Shown: piece after piece, positions 17,236-26,872 of the stretch
Layout of the letters: every line of letters starts with the position of its first letter
Numbering within the stretch: the first letter of the stretch is position 1
Assembly: GCA_963797005.1 (NCBI GenBank)
Contig: CAWCOF010000025.1
Coordinates: 70,724 to 134,723, forward strand
Direction of reading: 5' to 3'
DNA: 64,000 nt
Source: AWTP1-13 sp963797005
GTDB lineage: Bacteria > Pseudomonadota > Alphaproteobacteria > Rhizobiales > Hyphomicrobiaceae
The notes under the pieces: model-generated
The model's input: the letters and a program-made list of their open reading frames with translations, nothing else
What the model was told of the DNA's origin: nothing
Database searches by the model: none
Translations under genes and position numbers: made by a program

Positions 17236-18570
17236 ATGCGCACGAGCGACGATCTCCTGGCCGAGCTGCGGCAGCTTCATCCCAAGCTGATCGACCTGTC
17301 GCTCGGCCGCATCGAGACGCTGCTTACCAAGCTCGGCAACCCCGAAGGCCGTCTGCCGCCCGTCGTCCACATTGCCGGCACCAACGGCAAGGGCTCCACC
17401 GCCGCGTTCCTGAAAGCCATGCTGCAGGCGGCCGGCAAGCGCGTTCACGTCTACACCTCTCCCCATCTCGTGCGCTTCCATGAGCGCATCGAGCTCGCTG
17501 GCGCAAATGGCCGCGCGGAACCCATCGGCGAGGCCGAGCTCGTCGTGCTGCTGGAGCGCGTCCAACGCGTCAACGCCGGCGATCCCATCACCTTCTTCGA
17601 GATCACCACGGCGGCTGCCTTCCTGGCCTTCGCCGAGCATCCCGCCGACGCCCTGATCCTCGAGGTCGGTCTCGGCGGCCGCCTCGACGCCACCAACGTC
17701 GTGGACAAGCCGGCGCTCTCCGTCATTACGCCGGTCTCGCTCGACCACGCCGACAAGCTCGGGGACACCATTGCCCAGATCGCCGGCGAGAAGGCCGGCA
17801 TTCTCAAATCCGGCGTCGCCGCGGTCATCTCGTGCCAGCCGCCGGAGGCCGCCGCCGCCATCAATGCCGCGGCTCGGCGCGTCGGCGCGCCCCTTATCGT
17901 CTGGGGTCAGGACTACGAGGCCTTCGAGCAGCGCGGCCGCCTCGTCTACCAGAGCGCGGAGCGGCTGATCGATCTGCCCCTGCCCGCGCTGATGGGGCAG
18001 CACCAGATCGTCAATGCCGCAACGGCGGTGGCGGCCGCGCTGGAGCTCGAGCGCCTCGGCCTCACCAATGCCGCCGCCATCGAGCGCGGGCTCCTCGATG
18101 TGCGCTGGCCGGCGCGCATGCAGCCGCTCAACAACGGCCCGCTCTCGGCCCTGCTTGTGCCGGGGGCGGAGCTGTGGCTCGACGGCGGCCACAATCCCGC
18201 GGGCGCCGAGGCCATCGCCCGCACGCTGGGCGAGCTCGAGGAGCGGGCGCCCAAGCCTGTCGGCCTCGTCGTCGGCATGATGGGCCCGAAGGATGCACCC
18301 GGCTTCTTCGAGCACTTCCGCGGTCTGGTGCGCCGCGCCGTCACGGTGCCCGTGCCCGGCTCGCACGACCGCCCCTACGATCCGCGCGCGCTGGCCGAGG
18401 TCGCAGCCGCGGCAGGGCTCAACGCCGAAGCGGCCGACGACGTGGAGACCGCCATTCGCCGCCTGCAACAGGCGGAGGGAGAACCGCTGCGCATCCTGAT
18501 CTGCGGCTCGCTCTACCTGGCGGGGCAAGTGCTGGCGCTGCAGGAGGGCGTGCAGGCGCAGTTGAATTGA
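17236..18570 (+). CDS. folC: Dihydrofolate synthase / folylpolyglutamate synthase
   Basis: 444 residues from ATG 17236 (MRTSDDLLAELRQLHPKLIDLSLGRI), matching the usual start of homologues; an in-frame ATG 15 nt upstream is possible. The Mur-ligase-type P-loop is HIAGTNGKGSTAAF; other signatures are TSPHLVRFHERI, LEVGLGGRLDATN and LDGGHNPAGAEA. It adds glutamate to dihydropteroate and folates. The frame is open far upstream, but that part only shadows accD. Confidence 0.94.
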   Translation: MRTSDDLLAELRQLHPKLIDLSLGRIETLLTKLGNPEGRLPPVVHIAGTNGKGSTAAFLKAMLQAAGKRVHVYTSPHLVRFHERIELAGANGRAEPIGEAELVVLLERVQRVNAGDPITFFEITTAAAFLAFAEHPADALILEVGLGGRLDATNVVDKPALSVITPVSLDHADKLGDTIAQIAGEKAGILKSGVAAVISCQPPEAAAAINAAARRVGAPLIVWGQDYEAFEQRGRLVYQSAERLIDLPLPALMGQHQIVNAATAVAAALELERLGLTNAAAIERGLLDVRWPARMQPLNNGPLSALLVPGAELWLDGGHNPAGAEAIARTLGELEERAPKPVGLVVGMMGPKDAPGFFEHFRGLVRRAVTVPVPGSHDRPYDPRALAEVAAAAGLNAEAADDVETAIRRLQQAEGEPLRILICGSLYLAGQVLALQEGVQAQLN

Positions 18571-18605
18571 CGCGGCAGGGAGGTTTCCGCGGCGCGGTGG
18601 CGAAC

Positions 18606-18929
18606 TCAATTGCCGCCGGCGGCCGGCGTTCGGGCGGCGGGAGCCTGCACCTGATCATCGGCCTCGGGGCCGCGCCGTGCGAGGCGCACCGGCCAACGCA
18701 CCCGCGTGGCGGCGCACCACAACAGCAGGCCCACGATGTAGCCGCCCTGGAGCGCACACAGTGAGCCGAAGCCGCCCGCCAGCGCCGTCCACGGGGTTAG
18801 GCCGATCACTGGGATCGCGATAAGTGTCCCGACCAAGATCAAGACAGACGCGGCAACGACCGATGGAACGCGCAAGCGCAGGCCGAGAAGCAGCCCGACG
18901 GCCCCAGCACCGGCCATCAACCAGATCAC
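18606..18929 (-). CDS. Small integral membrane protein, unknown function
   Basis: 107 residues from a GTG at 18929 preceded by GAGGCGAGAGGG. About three hydrophobic segments are visible: IWLMAGAGAVGLLLGLRL, SVVAASVLILVGTLIAIPVIGL and FGSLCALQGGYIVGLLLWCA. They are followed by a charged tail rich in Ala and Pro. No named family recognised. The frame is open to 19067, but the upstream part is not hydrophobic and has no good start. Convergent with folC. Confidence 0.55.
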   Translation of the reverse strand: MIWLMAGAGAVGLLLGLRLRVPSVVAASVLILVGTLIAIPVIGLTPWTALAGGFGSLCALQGGYIVGLLLWCAATRVRWPVRLARRGPEADDQVQAPAARTPAAGGN

Positions 18930-19145
18930 AATGCCCTCTCGCCTCGAATATCGTAACCCCCCCGCAACCGGGGGTCCTAACAGGCACGCCGAGATGTTTT
19001 CCCCGACAATGATAAATATCGGCCGGCGAGCGATGGCAAGGCGGGAAAGCGTAGAAGGCGGCGGCATGACGCAAAATAGCTGTTACTCACTGACAATCCG
19101 TCGGCAGCCTGTGTCAGATGCAAGTTGTTCTCTAACGGAGTGGTA

Positions 19146-19682
19146 ATGCAGTTCCGGCAGACCAACCTCGCCGATGTCCGCCTCATCGACCTCGAGCCCG
19201 CCGTCGACGAGCGCGGCTTCTTCGCCCGCACGTTCTGCGAGCGCGAGTTCGGTCAGCAGGACCTGGAGACCAGTTTCGTCCAGCACAGCATCTCGTCGAC
19301 CACGCGGGCCGGCTCCGTCCGCGGCATGCATTTCCAGCGCCCGCCGCACGCGGAGGTGAAGCTCATCCGCTGCATCGCCGGCGCGATCCACGACATCCTG
19401 ATCGACTTGCGGCCCGGCTCGCCGACCTACCTCAAGTGGGAGGCCTACGAGCTCACCGCGCAGAACCGGCGCCAGCTCTACGTCCCGGCGGGCTTCGCGC
19501 ACGGCTTCCAGACGCTCGCGCCCGACAGTGTCGTCGCCTACCTGATCTCCGCCTTCTATGCGCCCGAGGCCGCCGCCGGCTTCCGCCACGACGACCCCGC
19601 CTTCGACATACCCTGGCCGCTGCCCGTCGCCGACATCTCCGCCAAGGACCTGAGCTGGCCCGACTTCGCACCCGGTGCCTGA
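19146..19682 (+). CDS. rfbC: dTDP-4-dehydrorhamnose 3,5-epimerase
   Basis: 178 residues from ATG 19146 behind ACGGAG. Cupin fold with the family signatures ERGFFARTFCEREF, SVRGMHFQRPPHAEVKLIRC (active-site His in MHFQ) and YVPAGFAHGFQTL. It epimerises C3 and C5 of the dTDP-sugar on the way to dTDP-L-rhamnose. The other rhamnose genes (rfbA, B, D) are not here, so it may serve another dTDP-sugar pathway in the surface-glycan region to the right. Confidence 0.92.
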   Translation: MQFRQTNLADVRLIDLEPAVDERGFFARTFCEREFGQQDLETSFVQHSISSTTRAGSVRGMHFQRPPHAEVKLIRCIAGAIHDILIDLRPGSPTYLKWEAYELTAQNRRQLYVPAGFAHGFQTLAPDSVVAYLISAFYAPEAAAGFRHDDPAFDIPWPLPVADISAKDLSWPDFAPGA

Positions 19683-19711
19683 GGCCACCCGCCCCGGCCC
19701 GCTCTCCGGCG

Positions 19712-20431
19712 TCAGTCCGTCAACACCAGGTAATAGTTCTCGTCGAGCTGGCACCATGCCATACGCCACTCGACGAGTTGTCCGTCAAGCGCCCGAACGA
19801 CCCGGTCCAGCACCGCAACCGGGGAGCCAGCCGCGATGTTCAGGGCCTCGGCAACACTTGCAGAAGCAGGGCGGATGTTGATGCGCTCCTCCGCCTTGCC
19901 GAGCAACAGCCCGTAGCTCTGCGCGACGCCGACGATGCCTTGGGCGATATCGCTCTTTTCCTCAAAGCCGGGAAACAACAGGAAGGGCATCGAGGCTTCC
20001 ACCAGCATGAAGGGGCTTTCGTCGAGAAAACGGATTCGCCTCAAGCGGTGAACCCGGTCGCCGGCCTGCAATCCCAATCGCTCACATTCCCTTTCATTCG
20101 CGACTCCATTCGTGACCTCGGTCGACTTCACGTCGCCCACGATGCGCCGGCCATCGGGTCTATGAATATTGACGAAGCGATGGGCCAACTCGTCGGAGGA
20201 GTGGTCGTTCACGAATGTTCCGCGCCCCTGCTGGCGCGTCACCAAGCGCTCCGCTTCCAGCAGTTCCAGCGCCTTGCGCATGGTGCCGAGACTGACGCCG
20301 AACTCGCGCGCCAGTTCGCCTTCGTTGGGGATCGCGGAGCGGGGCTTCCATTCCCCTTTGGCGATGCGTTCCGCCAACACGTTGCGTATTGTCGCATACA
20401 CGGTCTGCCGATTGAGAGGCCGATCTGCCAT
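19712..20431 (-). CDS. GntR-family transcriptional regulator (HutC/UTRA type)
   Basis: 239 residues. An N-terminal winged helix with NEGELAREFGVSLGTMRKALELLEAERLVTRQQGRGTFV is followed by a UTRA ligand-binding domain (DRVHRLRRIRFLDESPFMLVEASMPFLLFPGF; AVLDRVVRALDGQLVEWRMAWCQLDENYY). HutC-type regulators usually repress adjacent metabolic genes in response to a small molecule, but no such operon is next to it. It diverges from the AraC-type gene at 20627, and each might control the other. The ligand cannot be guessed. Confidence 0.88.
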   Translation of the reverse strand: MADRPLNRQTVYATIRNVLAERIAKGEWKPRSAIPNEGELAREFGVSLGTMRKALELLEAERLVTRQQGRGTFVNDHSSDELAHRFVNIHRPDGRRIVGDVKSTEVTNGVANERECERLGLQAGDRVHRLRRIRFLDESPFMLVEASMPFLLFPGFEEKSDIAQGIVGVAQSYGLLLGKAEERINIRPASASVAEALNIAAGSPVAVLDRVVRALDGQLVEWRMAWCQLDENYYLVLTD

Positions 20432-20626
20432 TTTGAGGTACGCTCCTTATCGCGTCCGCAAAACCCCCAATTTTTGCAACTTGGTCTCCGCTCCAGGAGG
20501 CAAAATCGCTTCAAATCAAGGGATTCGCAGAAAATCGCGGGTTGGACGACTAATTGCCAATCTCCGCACGCTCGTATATGCGAACCGCGAACGCGCTGTA
20601 CGGATTGCGAAGAGGGCCAACCAGGA

Positions 20627-21622
20627 ATGGCGACGCATCTTGCCGCAGCATCCTCGAGGAGTGCCCTTACGGGTTGGCAAACGCAAGGACGTGCCGCCGT
20701 GCACGAAGCGTTGAGATTGGCCCATCCCAACGCGCGTGCCTTCGACCTTTACGGCACCGACACGACGGCCCAATACGCGTTCGCCAAGCTGCACTTGGAC
20801 GGCCTGTCGATCGCTCGCGGCCGCACGAGCGGGTATCGGTGCAGAGTGGAAACCAACGATGCCGTCAGAGTGACCTTGCCGGCCCGCGGCCGTCTGACCG
20901 TCGCCTCCGGAGGAAAGGAAACGCTAGCTCTTGCCGGCGCTTCCGGCGTGGTTTGCGTGCGCGAGGTGGTGGATCGCGATGTGCGGCCCGACTATCTCGG
21001 CTTCGCCGTCCAGATACCCAAGGATGTCCTGCTCTCGGCGGCGAGAACGCTGACAGGAGATAGCTACGAGGTGAACCAGATCGCAGATGCGATCGATTTG
21101 AGGTCTCCCATCGGAGCATCGCTCTTCAGAAATGCCGTCGCCCTCTTCACGGAGGCGGAGCGCCTGGCCGAGATGGGCCTCAGTCCGCTTGTGGCCGCGA
21201 GTGCCGGCGACCTGATCGTGAACCTGACCGCGGCTGCCGTGCTTCCGCAGCTGCGAGAGCGCCTCTCCCCGGACGCCGGAACGAGCGCCGCGGACCGGGC
21301 GCGCCAGTTCATCCACGCACATGCGGCCGAGCCCGTTCGCCTTGGCGCTCTCGCCGACGATTTGGGTGTGAGCTTGCGTGGGCTGCAGTCGGGTTTTCGC
21401 AAGCGGTTCGGATGTACGCCTTCGGAATATCTGTTCAGGCGTCGCCTGGAGCTCGCGCGGGGGCTGCTGCTCGGCGCAGAAGATGCGACCTCCGTGACGG
21501 CCGTCGCCATTGAATGCGGGTTCGTCAACGTGGGTGCGTTCGCCGCCCGCTATTTCAGGGCATTCGGGGAACGCCCTTCGGAGACGCTCAGGGGCGTCAG
21601 AGGGCGCACGCAGCCTTCATAG
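20627..21622 (+). CDS. AraC-family transcriptional regulator
   Basis: 331 residues from ATG 20627. The last ~100 residues are an AraC DNA-binding domain with both helix-turn-helix units (LGALADDLGVSLRGLQSGFRKRFGCTPSEYLFRRRLELAR; SVTAVAIECGFVNVGAFAARYFRAFGERPSETLR). The N-terminal ~200 residues resemble the 'cupin_6'/AraC-binding-like region of regulators such as FeaR. The frame stays open to 19436 upstream, but that part only mirrors other genes. The left-flanking 195 nt are shared with the divergent GntR gene. Confidence 0.85.
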   Translation: MATHLAAASSRSALTGWQTQGRAAVHEALRLAHPNARAFDLYGTDTTAQYAFAKLHLDGLSIARGRTSGYRCRVETNDAVRVTLPARGRLTVASGGKETLALAGASGVVCVREVVDRDVRPDYLGFAVQIPKDVLLSAARTLTGDSYEVNQIADAIDLRSPIGASLFRNAVALFTEAERLAEMGLSPLVAASAGDLIVNLTAAAVLPQLRERLSPDAGTSAADRARQFIHAHAAEPVRLGALADDLGVSLRGLQSGFRKRFGCTPSEYLFRRRLELARGLLLGAEDATSVTAVAIECGFVNVGAFAARYFRAFGERPSETLRGVRGRTQPS

Positions 21623-21952
21623 CCCTCTCTCCTCTCTGTGCCTTGCCAATATCTCTGCGCCTGCTGGCTTCGCCCCGGCACGGCTATGCGGCCTCTCGAT
21701 AGACGCCTCGAGGGCGGCGCGGTGGCAGGCAGGCCCGCATCGACGGGGCGCGCAATCGGCCTGCGGCGAGGCCTTCCCGGCATGGTTTCCGAGCAGTTAA
21801 AGAGATGCGCGCAATTCAATTAAATAGCGAGTCCCGCTGGAAATTACCCATTAGTATAATCCAGATTTTTGGTTCACGTTTTAATTCGATTTAAGCGCTG
21901 GGGCCCTATTTTCTATTCAGAACGGGCGTCGTTCTACTTGTGGGGTGGTGTC
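21623..21952. other. Intergenic region upstream of tadG copy 2
   Basis: 330 nt. The right half (21800-21910) is AT-rich and contains TATAAT at 21855-21860, a perfect -10 hexamer, ~93 nt before the start; no good -35 box at 17 nt. No convincing ORF. Confidence 0.5.
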
Positions 21953-23572
21953 ATGTCTCGTGGGTCTTCCGGCGGCAGTCCGGTACAACAGCAAAGCTCG
22001 AATGCACGCGGCCGTTTCTTCGGCCGTTTTTTGCATGACCGGTCCGGGTCGGTTGCCATGACCTTCGGCCTGCTGGTCATTCCGCTCACCGCGTTCGTTG
22101 GCCTCGCCGTCGACTTCGGCAAGGTTTACAGCGTGAATTCTCACACGCAGTATGCCCTCGACGCAGCGGCGCTGGCTGCCGGCCGGGCTGCCCAGGTCGA
22201 GACGACCGACACGATCAACAAGGCCTCGGCGGCGGCAACCGCCTACTTCAATCAGGCCAAGCCCAAGAACGTGGTCTCGAGCTCGATCGAGTTCTCGCCG
22301 AACGCGCAGAGCACCCAGTTCACGGTGACTGCCACGTCCTGGGTCAGGACGCCCTTCCTCGGTGTGCTCAACTCGCTCTTCCATCAGGGCTCGCTAGCCG
22401 CGGCACCAGCGGGCTGCCAGGGCAACCACTACGGGTGCGTCAAGCTGAAGACCACCTCCACCGCCGAGCTCAAGGTGGGCGGCAACGGCGGGTCGAACAT
22501 CGAGGTTGCCCTCATGCTCGACGTTACCGGCTCTATGTGCGACCCGTGCTCGAAGATCGAGGACCTCCAGTCGGCCGCCAAGGATCTGATCGACATCGTG
22601 GTGTGGGACGACCAGAGCCAGTATACCTCCCGGGTGGCGCTGGCGCCGTTTGCGGAAGCCGTCAATGTCGGCACGGATCTCGCACCCCTCGTGCGCGGGA
22701 CCGTGACGAACAACAACTCCACCGGATCGGGCTCGTCGGGTCCGCAAACCTTCAGCTGCTCCGACATGTCCAGCACATCGGTGCAGCCCACCAAGAAGTG
22801 GATCAAGTATCCGAGGACCACGAACAACTGCGGCGGCAGCAGCAGCACCAACACCTGGCAGATCTCGACCAAGTGCGTGACGGAGCGCATCGGCACGGAG
22901 AAATACACCGATGCCTCGCCGACCACGGCCTTCCTCGGCAAGGGGTACTTCGGCACCAACGCGGACACGTCCTGCGGCGTTGCCAACCATTCCGACGACG
23001 AGGTGAACCTGCTCATGCCGCTGTCCAGCGACAAGACGGCGCTCAAGGCGCGTATCGACAAGCTCGAGACGGGTGGCTCCACAGCCGGACATCTCGGTAC
23101 GGCCTGGGCCTGGTACCTGCTGTCGCCGAACTGGAACTCGGTGCTCTCGCAAGCCTTCGGCAGCGGCCACGCGGCAAGCCCCTACAGCGACCTGGGGGTG
23201 ACCACCTCCGAGGGCATGCCCAAGCTGAAGAAGATCGCGGTGCTGATGACCGACGGCGAGTACAACATCAACTACTGCAAGGGCGTCGAGGCCAAGAACT
23301 CCGACCAGAGCCCCGACATCAACTGCAACTCCGAGAACGCCAAGTCGGCCTCGCAGGCCACGAGCCTGTGCACGGCGATGAAGGCGACGGTGGGCGGCGG
23401 CAAGATCGAGGTGTTCGCGGTCGGCTTCCAGGTGAGTTCGACGGCCAAGACGCTCCTGAAGAACTGCGCCACCGACACCAGCCACTACTACGATGCCACG
23501 ACCGGCGACGCCCTCAAGGCCGCCTTCCGCGACATCGCGCTCAAGATCTCGACCTTGCGGCTCACAAACTGA
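21953..23572 (+). CDS. TadG-like pilus assembly protein with vWA domain, copy 2 (intact)
   Basis: 539 residues from ATG 21953 behind GGGGTGG. Basic N-terminus, then a TadE/TadG-type membrane segment (SVAMTFGLLVIPLTAFVGLAVDFG) and the processing-site-like HTQYALDAAALAAGRAAQ. The large extracytoplasmic part has a MIDAS-like vWA motif (LMLDVTGSMCDPCSK), then LMTDGEYNINYC, and it ends in ALKISTLRLTN. Many paired cysteines suggest disulfides. Tad pili mediate surface attachment, but no other tad genes are in the window, so this and copy 1 are orphan minor-pilin-like proteins. A frameshifted paralogue lies 13 kb away in opposite orientation. Confidence 0.88.
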   Translation: MSRGSSGGSPVQQQSSNARGRFFGRFLHDRSGSVAMTFGLLVIPLTAFVGLAVDFGKVYSVNSHTQYALDAAALAAGRAAQVETTDTINKASAAATAYFNQAKPKNVVSSSIEFSPNAQSTQFTVTATSWVRTPFLGVLNSLFHQGSLAAAPAGCQGNHYGCVKLKTTSTAELKVGGNGGSNIEVALMLDVTGSMCDPCSKIEDLQSAAKDLIDIVVWDDQSQYTSRVALAPFAEAVNVGTDLAPLVRGTVTNNNSTGSGSSGPQTFSCSDMSSTSVQPTKKWIKYPRTTNNCGGSSSTNTWQISTKCVTERIGTEKYTDASPTTAFLGKGYFGTNADTSCGVANHSDDEVNLLMPLSSDKTALKARIDKLETGGSTAGHLGTAWAWYLLSPNWNSVLSQAFGSGHAASPYSDLGVTTSEGMPKLKKIAVLMTDGEYNINYCKGVEAKNSDQSPDINCNSENAKSASQATSLCTAMKATVGGGKIEVFAVGFQVSSTAKTLLKNCATDTSHYYDATTGDALKAAFRDIALKISTLRLTN

Positions 23573-23600
23573 GCCGCATCTCCGACCAACGGCGAAAATC

Positions 23601-23632
23601 GAGGGGCCAGCGATGGCCCCTCTCAGTTTCCG
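23601..23632 (+). terminator. Probable terminator after tadG copy 2
   Basis: Hairpin GAGGGGCCA-GCGA-TGGCCCCTC (9-bp perfect stem) starting 28 nt after the stop, followed by TCAGTTTC. The T tract is weak. Confidence 0.65.
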
Positions 23633-23844
23633 CAGCGCCGCGCCCCCCGGCCTCCTTCACGGCAATTTGATCGCGCCGCACGATTGGCAGGAGCAGGCGC
23701 CTTTCCCACTTCCTCGCCGCACGGCAGGCCTGCGATCGACCCGCCGTGGGCATCCATGCAAATGGCAGCCCAGCACGGCACCAACAGGGTTGATCAGACC
23801 GGCAATCCGCCGGCACGCCGCTGCCGTTTCGGAGTCCAATTCCC

Positions 23845-24187
23845 ATGAGGAAGGGCTTTGTTGCCATTCTCGCCGCGGCTGCATTCGCATCCGGTGCTGG
23901 CACAGCGAGCGCCAATTCGTTGATCGCCAGAGTAGAATTCGATCGGGCCGGGACCCTCGCTGATCTTCGACGACAAGTCGCAGATGCTGGTCGACGCTGC
24001 CGTCTTCACCGGCGAACTGAAGCCGGGGGCGATGATCTTCGTCGACTTCTTCGCCGACGACGACGGCTACAAGAAGATCAACGCGGTGCGGGTCCTCACC
24101 AACAAGGAGGCGGAGGATCTGCAAGAGCAGGAGATGGCCAGAACACGCGTGCTGCCCACCAGCCTTCCGCCAACGAAGCGCGGCTGA
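23845..24187 (+). CDS. Small secreted protein, unknown function (single-base frameshift near 23946)
   Basis: About 113 residues when two frames are joined. The N-terminus is a signal peptide (MRKGFVAILAAAAFASGAG, cleavage near ASANS). After VEFDR the plus-one frame continues as PGPSLIFDDKSQMLVDAAVF, GELKPGAMIFVDFFADDDGYKKINAVRVL and a charged tail. Removing one G from CGGGCCGGG at 23945-23947 restores a single ORF. No named family recognised. The compact beta-rich core suggests a small periplasmic domain. Confidence 0.6.
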
Positions 24188-24238
24188 ATACGGACCGGGC
24201 CGGTGTCTCGAGGGTAGGGACGCCGGCCCTCTCTCCTC

Positions 24239-25570
24239 TCACGTTGTTCCACGGGGCGCGGCGCCCAGCAGGCCCGCGTCGGTCAACGCCTGCGCCGCAG
24301 TCCTGACCACATGGAACGGCAGGCCGGCGCGCTCGGCGATGTCGAGCAGCGACTTGGTGCCGTCGGCCTGGTTGAGCACCCACAGGAACGCCATGGCCCT
24401 GGCGGCCCCATCCTTGCCGCCGCCCGTCGAGGCGTAGAGCCCACGCCGTCCGAGCTGCGGCTCGCCCTTGGGCGACAGGTTGACCGGCACATAGTCGCTC
24501 TCGGCGATCTCGATCACGCGCCAGATCGCGCGCAGCGATTGGGCGAGGTGCTGCGGGGCGATGAAATCGAGGTTGTCCGCCGAGGTGTGATACTGCGGAA
24601 ACGTGGCGAACCGGCTGCGCTGCAGCAGCCCGACCGGCAGATCGAAGCCCGGCGAGCAGAACTGCCGCTCGTCGTAACCATAGGGCTCGAAGTCGATCAC
24701 CTGCGGGCTCTCGAAGGCGTGGCCGAGCACGTGCGCCATGGCGCGATCGATGAAAAAGTTGCCCCTGCGGCTTCGCTTGTAGGTCGGGCCGCCGCCGTCG
24801 CCGACGCCCGCCACCACCAGCCCATGCTTGATGCGGCCGACGTTGGCTTCGTTCGCCGCAAGCCAGGCGATCGGCCCGATCGTCCCCGGTGAGAACAGGA
24901 AGCGGTAGCTGAGCCGCGTGCGAATGCCTTTCAAGTGCCGGGCAAGCATCGTCAGGAGAGCCAGCCCCGAGCAGTTGTCGTTGGCGAGCGAGGGATGGCA
25001 CACGTGCGCGGTGAGCAGGAACTCGTCCTCGCTCGCCCCCCGATGCAGATACTCGCCGTAGGTCATGGCGCCGTCGGTGAGCGTGGAGTCGATCAGCACC
25101 TCGTAGTCGCCGTCCTGGAGCGCGGCGGCTTGGGCATGCGGCAGGCAGAAGCCCCAGTTCTCCGCCCAGTAGCTGGTGCGGTAGGGAATGAGATCGGGCT
25201 GATCGGGGAGCGTATGCAGGTGCTTCTCGAGCTCCTGCAGCGGCAGCGTCCGGCGCACCGGCACGCTGTAGCTCATCACATGCAGGTTCGAGTTGGCGAA
25301 GTCGACGATCGTGTTGCCGCCGGGGTCCTTGATGTGCGCGGCGCGGATGTTCCACTCCTTCGGCACCGTCCAATCGAGCACCTTGGTGCCCGTCGCCACC
25401 TCGCGCACGTCAATGTCGACATGCCGCCGCATCAGTCCGAGCGTGGCCCGGACGCCGTCTCCGGTAATGCTGCGGCAGATCGGATAGAGCTCCGCCGCCA
25501 GCGCGTAGATCCGCTCGCCGGCCTCGGCAAAGTCGGGCTCGTCTTTGTGTTGGCCGATCGTGTCGGACAT
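24239..25570 (-). CDS. DUF4910 aminopeptidase-like protein
   Basis: 443 residues from ATG 25570 (MSDTIGQHKDEPDF). The family combines a DUF4910/M28-like zinc-peptidase core with a C-terminal winged helix. AHVCHPSLANDNCSG holds the likely metal ligands His and Asp; FLFSPGTIGPIAWLAANE and ATFPQYHTSADNLDFI follow, the latter with another conserved His. Members occur in polysaccharide and secondary-metabolite clusters, where their substrate is unknown. Its neighbours rfbC, GtrA and GT2 fit a surface-glycan setting. A longer start at 25618 is possible but has no better RBS. Confidence 0.8.
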   Translation of the reverse strand: MSDTIGQHKDEPDFAEAGERIYALAAELYPICRSITGDGVRATLGLMRRHVDIDVREVATGTKVLDWTVPKEWNIRAAHIKDPGGNTIVDFANSNLHVMSYSVPVRRTLPLQELEKHLHTLPDQPDLIPYRTSYWAENWGFCLPHAQAAALQDGDYEVLIDSTLTDGAMTYGEYLHRGASEDEFLLTAHVCHPSLANDNCSGLALLTMLARHLKGIRTRLSYRFLFSPGTIGPIAWLAANEANVGRIKHGLVVAGVGDGGGPTYKRSRRGNFFIDRAMAHVLGHAFESPQVIDFEPYGYDERQFCSPGFDLPVGLLQRSRFATFPQYHTSADNLDFIAPQHLAQSLRAIWRVIEIAESDYVPVNLSPKGEPQLGRRGLYASTGGGKDGAARAMAFLWVLNQADGTKSLLDIAERAGLPFHVVRTAAQALTDAGLLGAAPRGTT

Positions 25571-25698
25571 GCCGCAGCCCCGGGCGCGCACGGCCCTTCT
25601 CGGTGATTCTGCTCCCACTTAGCACGCCGAAGCGGCTGCAACCATTGAAGCTGCAGGTCGTGGTTGCCGCCTCGCGTGCTCCGCCTCGAGAACCTGGC

Positions 25699-26121
25699 TC
25701 AGTTGACGCGGACGGCCTCGCCCTCGATCACCGGGCCGGCCGGCTGCTTCAGCCCGCGCTTCTCCATGTGGCGGCGCAGGAGCGCCATGTTCTTGATGTT
25801 GGCGCGGAAGAGCACGTCGAAGGCGTCACCGACGACGGGTATGGCGCCAAAGGCGGTGTCGAAGAGCGTATTGGCCGCCATGCGCGCGATCAGCCACCTG
25901 GGCGCACCGAGCTGGCGGGCTTCCCAGATCATGTAGCTCGAGACGAGCCCGGAGAGCAGGTCACCGGCCACCGGCACCAGGCCGATGATGGCATCGAGGC
26001 CCAGGCGGATGTTGGTGCCCGGCAGCGTGAACGCGCCATCCATCAGGCGCGCCAGCGCCTCGAGCCGGGCCACCGACTGCTCCGCATTGCGAGACGGCAT
26101 GCGCTGATAGCTTGCGTTCAT
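25699..26121 (-). CDS. DUF4112 membrane-associated protein
   Basis: 140 residues. The family signature is the LMDGAFTLPGTNIRLGLDAIIGLVPVAGDLLSGLVSSYM stretch, followed by FDTAFGAIPVVGDAFDVLFRANIKNMALL. It contains two glycine- and proline-kinked hydrophobic segments that probably insert into the membrane. Function unknown for the family. Confidence 0.82.
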   Translation of the reverse strand: MNASYQRMPSRNAEQSVARLEALARLMDGAFTLPGTNIRLGLDAIIGLVPVAGDLLSGLVSSYMIWEARQLGAPRWLIARMAANTLFDTAFGAIPVVGDAFDVLFRANIKNMALLRRHMEKRGLKQPAGPVIEGEAVRVN

Positions 26122-26181
26122 CCCCACGCAACATGGTGAACGCGGCCCCCGCAGGCAAGTGTCTTGTGGCCGTTGCCTGGC

Positions 26182-26595
26182 TCAGCGGAAAACGACGAGG
26201 CGCGCGGAAAGGAAATTCCACACGAGCGCAACGCCGCTCGCGACGATCTGCGCCAGGATGTAGTGCGCGCCCCACCCTGTGAGCAGCGCCATGATGCCCG
26301 CGTTGAGCAGCAGTCCTACCGACACCGCGGCATAGTACTTGAGCAGCCCCGGGCCGAATGCGTGCTCCGCGTCGAAGGTGTAGCGCCGGTTGAGCACGTA
26401 GCTCAGCAACACCGCCGTCACAAAGCCAGCCGACGTCGCCAGCACGGGATGGACGGCAAAGGCTTCGACCAGCGCAACCAGGATCGCGTAGTGCACGGCG
26501 GTGGTCGCGACGCCGACAGCGAGGAACCGCGAGAATTGCCGGGCGAGAACGTCGAGCCCGGTACGTCGGGCGAAGGAAAGCTGCTGGTCGGTCAT
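26182..26595 (-). CDS. GtrA-family membrane protein
   Basis: 137 residues from ATG 26595. Four transmembrane segments (FLAVGVATTAVHYAILVAL; VLATSAGFVTAVLLSYVLN; LLKYYAAVSVGLLLNAGIM; YILAQIVASGVALVWNFL) and the conserved NRRYTFD loop between helices 2 and 3. GtrA-type proteins are thought to flip undecaprenyl-phosphate-linked sugars made by a GtrB-like GT2; such a GT2 lies 3.7 kb away at 30284-31277 on the same strand. Confidence 0.88.
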   Translation of the reverse strand: MTDQQLSFARRTGLDVLARQFSRFLAVGVATTAVHYAILVALVEAFAVHPVLATSAGFVTAVLLSYVLNRRYTFDAEHAFGPGLLKYYAAVSVGLLLNAGIMALLTGWGAHYILAQIVASGVALVWNFLSARLVVFR

Positions 26596-26666
26596 CGTCG
26601 GCCGCACTACACCTTGGCCGCCGCCCAGGCAATGCCTCGGATGCACGGCTTGCCAATGGACTGCAC

Positions 26667-26826
26667 GATCATCACACTAGAGCAGGATCGCTTCGGATGG
26701 CATCGCCTTGCCTCGATCGCGACGTTTCGGCCGAAGCGTAAATCCTGCTCTTTTCAATATGTTGAGAGCAAGATTCACGTTTCATGATCGAAGCAAAGTG
26801 CTTCGATCAGAAACGATCTTGCTCTA
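26667..26826. repeat. Half family-A repeat abutting a full family-C repeat (copy 2)
   Basis: GATCATCACACTAG (26667-26680) is the end of family A. It runs directly into a full family C element (AGAGCAGGATCGCTTCGG ... ATCTTGCTCTA), nearly identical to 4814-4960, including the palindrome GATCGAAGCA-AAG-TGCTTCGATC at 26786-26808. It fills most of the gap between the divergent GtrA and epimerase genes. Confidence 0.88.
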
Positions 26827-26872
26827 GGCTCGAAGGACGGTCAGGCGCGTCCGTGATCGCAGCTGAGGGTTT